A DNA stretch of 6,183 nt, taken from the NCBI GenBank assembly GCA_945787305.1, contig CALZIH010000182.1:1-6183 (forward strand). Reading direction: 5' to 3'. This document shows, piece after piece, positions 6,152 through 6,183 of the stretch. Below the pieces are notes generated by a model. That model saw nothing but the letters and a program-made list of their open reading frames with translations, was not told the origin of the DNA and ran no database searches. Numbering within the stretch: the stretch's first letter is position 1; every line of letters begins with the position of its first letter. The DNA is from an uncultured Desulfobulbaceae bacterium (GTDB lineage: Bacteria; Desulfobacterota; Desulfobulbia; Desulfobulbales; Desulfobulbaceae). Made by a program: the position numbers and the translations under genes.

Positions 6152-6183
6152 ATGACTCAATATTTTTCCGTACAGTGCAAACA
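6152..6183 (+). CDS. Possible start of a downstream gene (partial, 10 codons)
   Basis: ATG 6152 opens a frame of ten codons (MTQYFSVQCK) to the window edge with no stop. GAAGG ten bases upstream or GGAAAGG directly upstream could serve as ribosome binding sites, and a good promoter-like sequence lies 73 bases upstream. The N-terminus faintly resembles that of YciO/YrdC-family proteins (M-S-Q-F-F), but ten residues are too few to assign a family. A - strand frame in the same stretch (6183 to 6026) is also open and competes with this reading. Confidence 0.3.
   Translation, partial: MTQYFSVQCK

Noticed and set aside
1..6183. tRNA, rRNA, CRISPR array, insertion sequence or attachment site
   Set aside because: No cloverleaf-like sequence, regular direct repeats, transposase motifs or flanking terminal inverted repeats were seen on either strand.

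Overview
The window holds a complete five-gene operon for a cytochrome bo3-type ubiquinol oxidase, cyoA-cyoB-cyoC-cyoD-cyoE, on the + strand (1232-5996). A divergent, truncated gene for a UbiA-superfamily prenyltransferase lies on the - strand (647 to the left edge). All five Cyo proteins resemble the Escherichia coli proteins closely in length, motifs and gene order. The residues that bind heme b, the binuclear-centre heme and CuB, and those of the D and K proton channels, are all present in CyoB. The host is a Gram-negative, respiring bacterium: CyoA has a lipoprotein signal and the oxidase has the proteobacterial type of architecture. Base composition looks close to balanced. The atypical UbiA gene would fit a proteobacterium outside the enterics, possibly of the Desulfobacterota (former Deltaproteobacteria), but that is a guess from remembered sequence style.

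Layout. 1-647 (-): 215 residues of a UbiA-type membrane prenyltransferase, cut by the window edge. 648-1231: a 584-base divergent intergenic region with no convincing gene; it holds several small dyads, a perfect 12-bp palindrome and candidate promoters for both directions. 1232-5996: the cyo operon, with 1-bp, overlapping, abutting and overlapping junctions in turn, so the genes are almost certainly co-transcribed and translationally coupled. 5997-6183: a non-coding tail with a good promoter-like sequence, a hairpin and the possible first ten codons of another gene. An alternative - strand reading frame is also open there.

How the genes work together: CyoA (subunit II, without CuA), CyoB (subunit I, with the hemes and CuB), CyoC (subunit III) and CyoD (subunit IV) form the inner-membrane proton-pumping quinol oxidase. 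CyoE makes heme O from protoheme for the binuclear centre. No heme A synthase (ctaA) gene is visible, which fits a heme O enzyme. The divergent prenyltransferase may act in quinone or another prenyl-lipid pathway, which would link it to the oxidase's substrate, but this is inference from proximity.

I see no exotic new system. The points most worth checking are the Asp-to-Glu change at the CyoB quinol site (position 75), the unusually long CyoB tail overlapping cyoC by 56 bp, the atypical spacing in the UbiA-type protein, and the long, structured divergent intergenic region.
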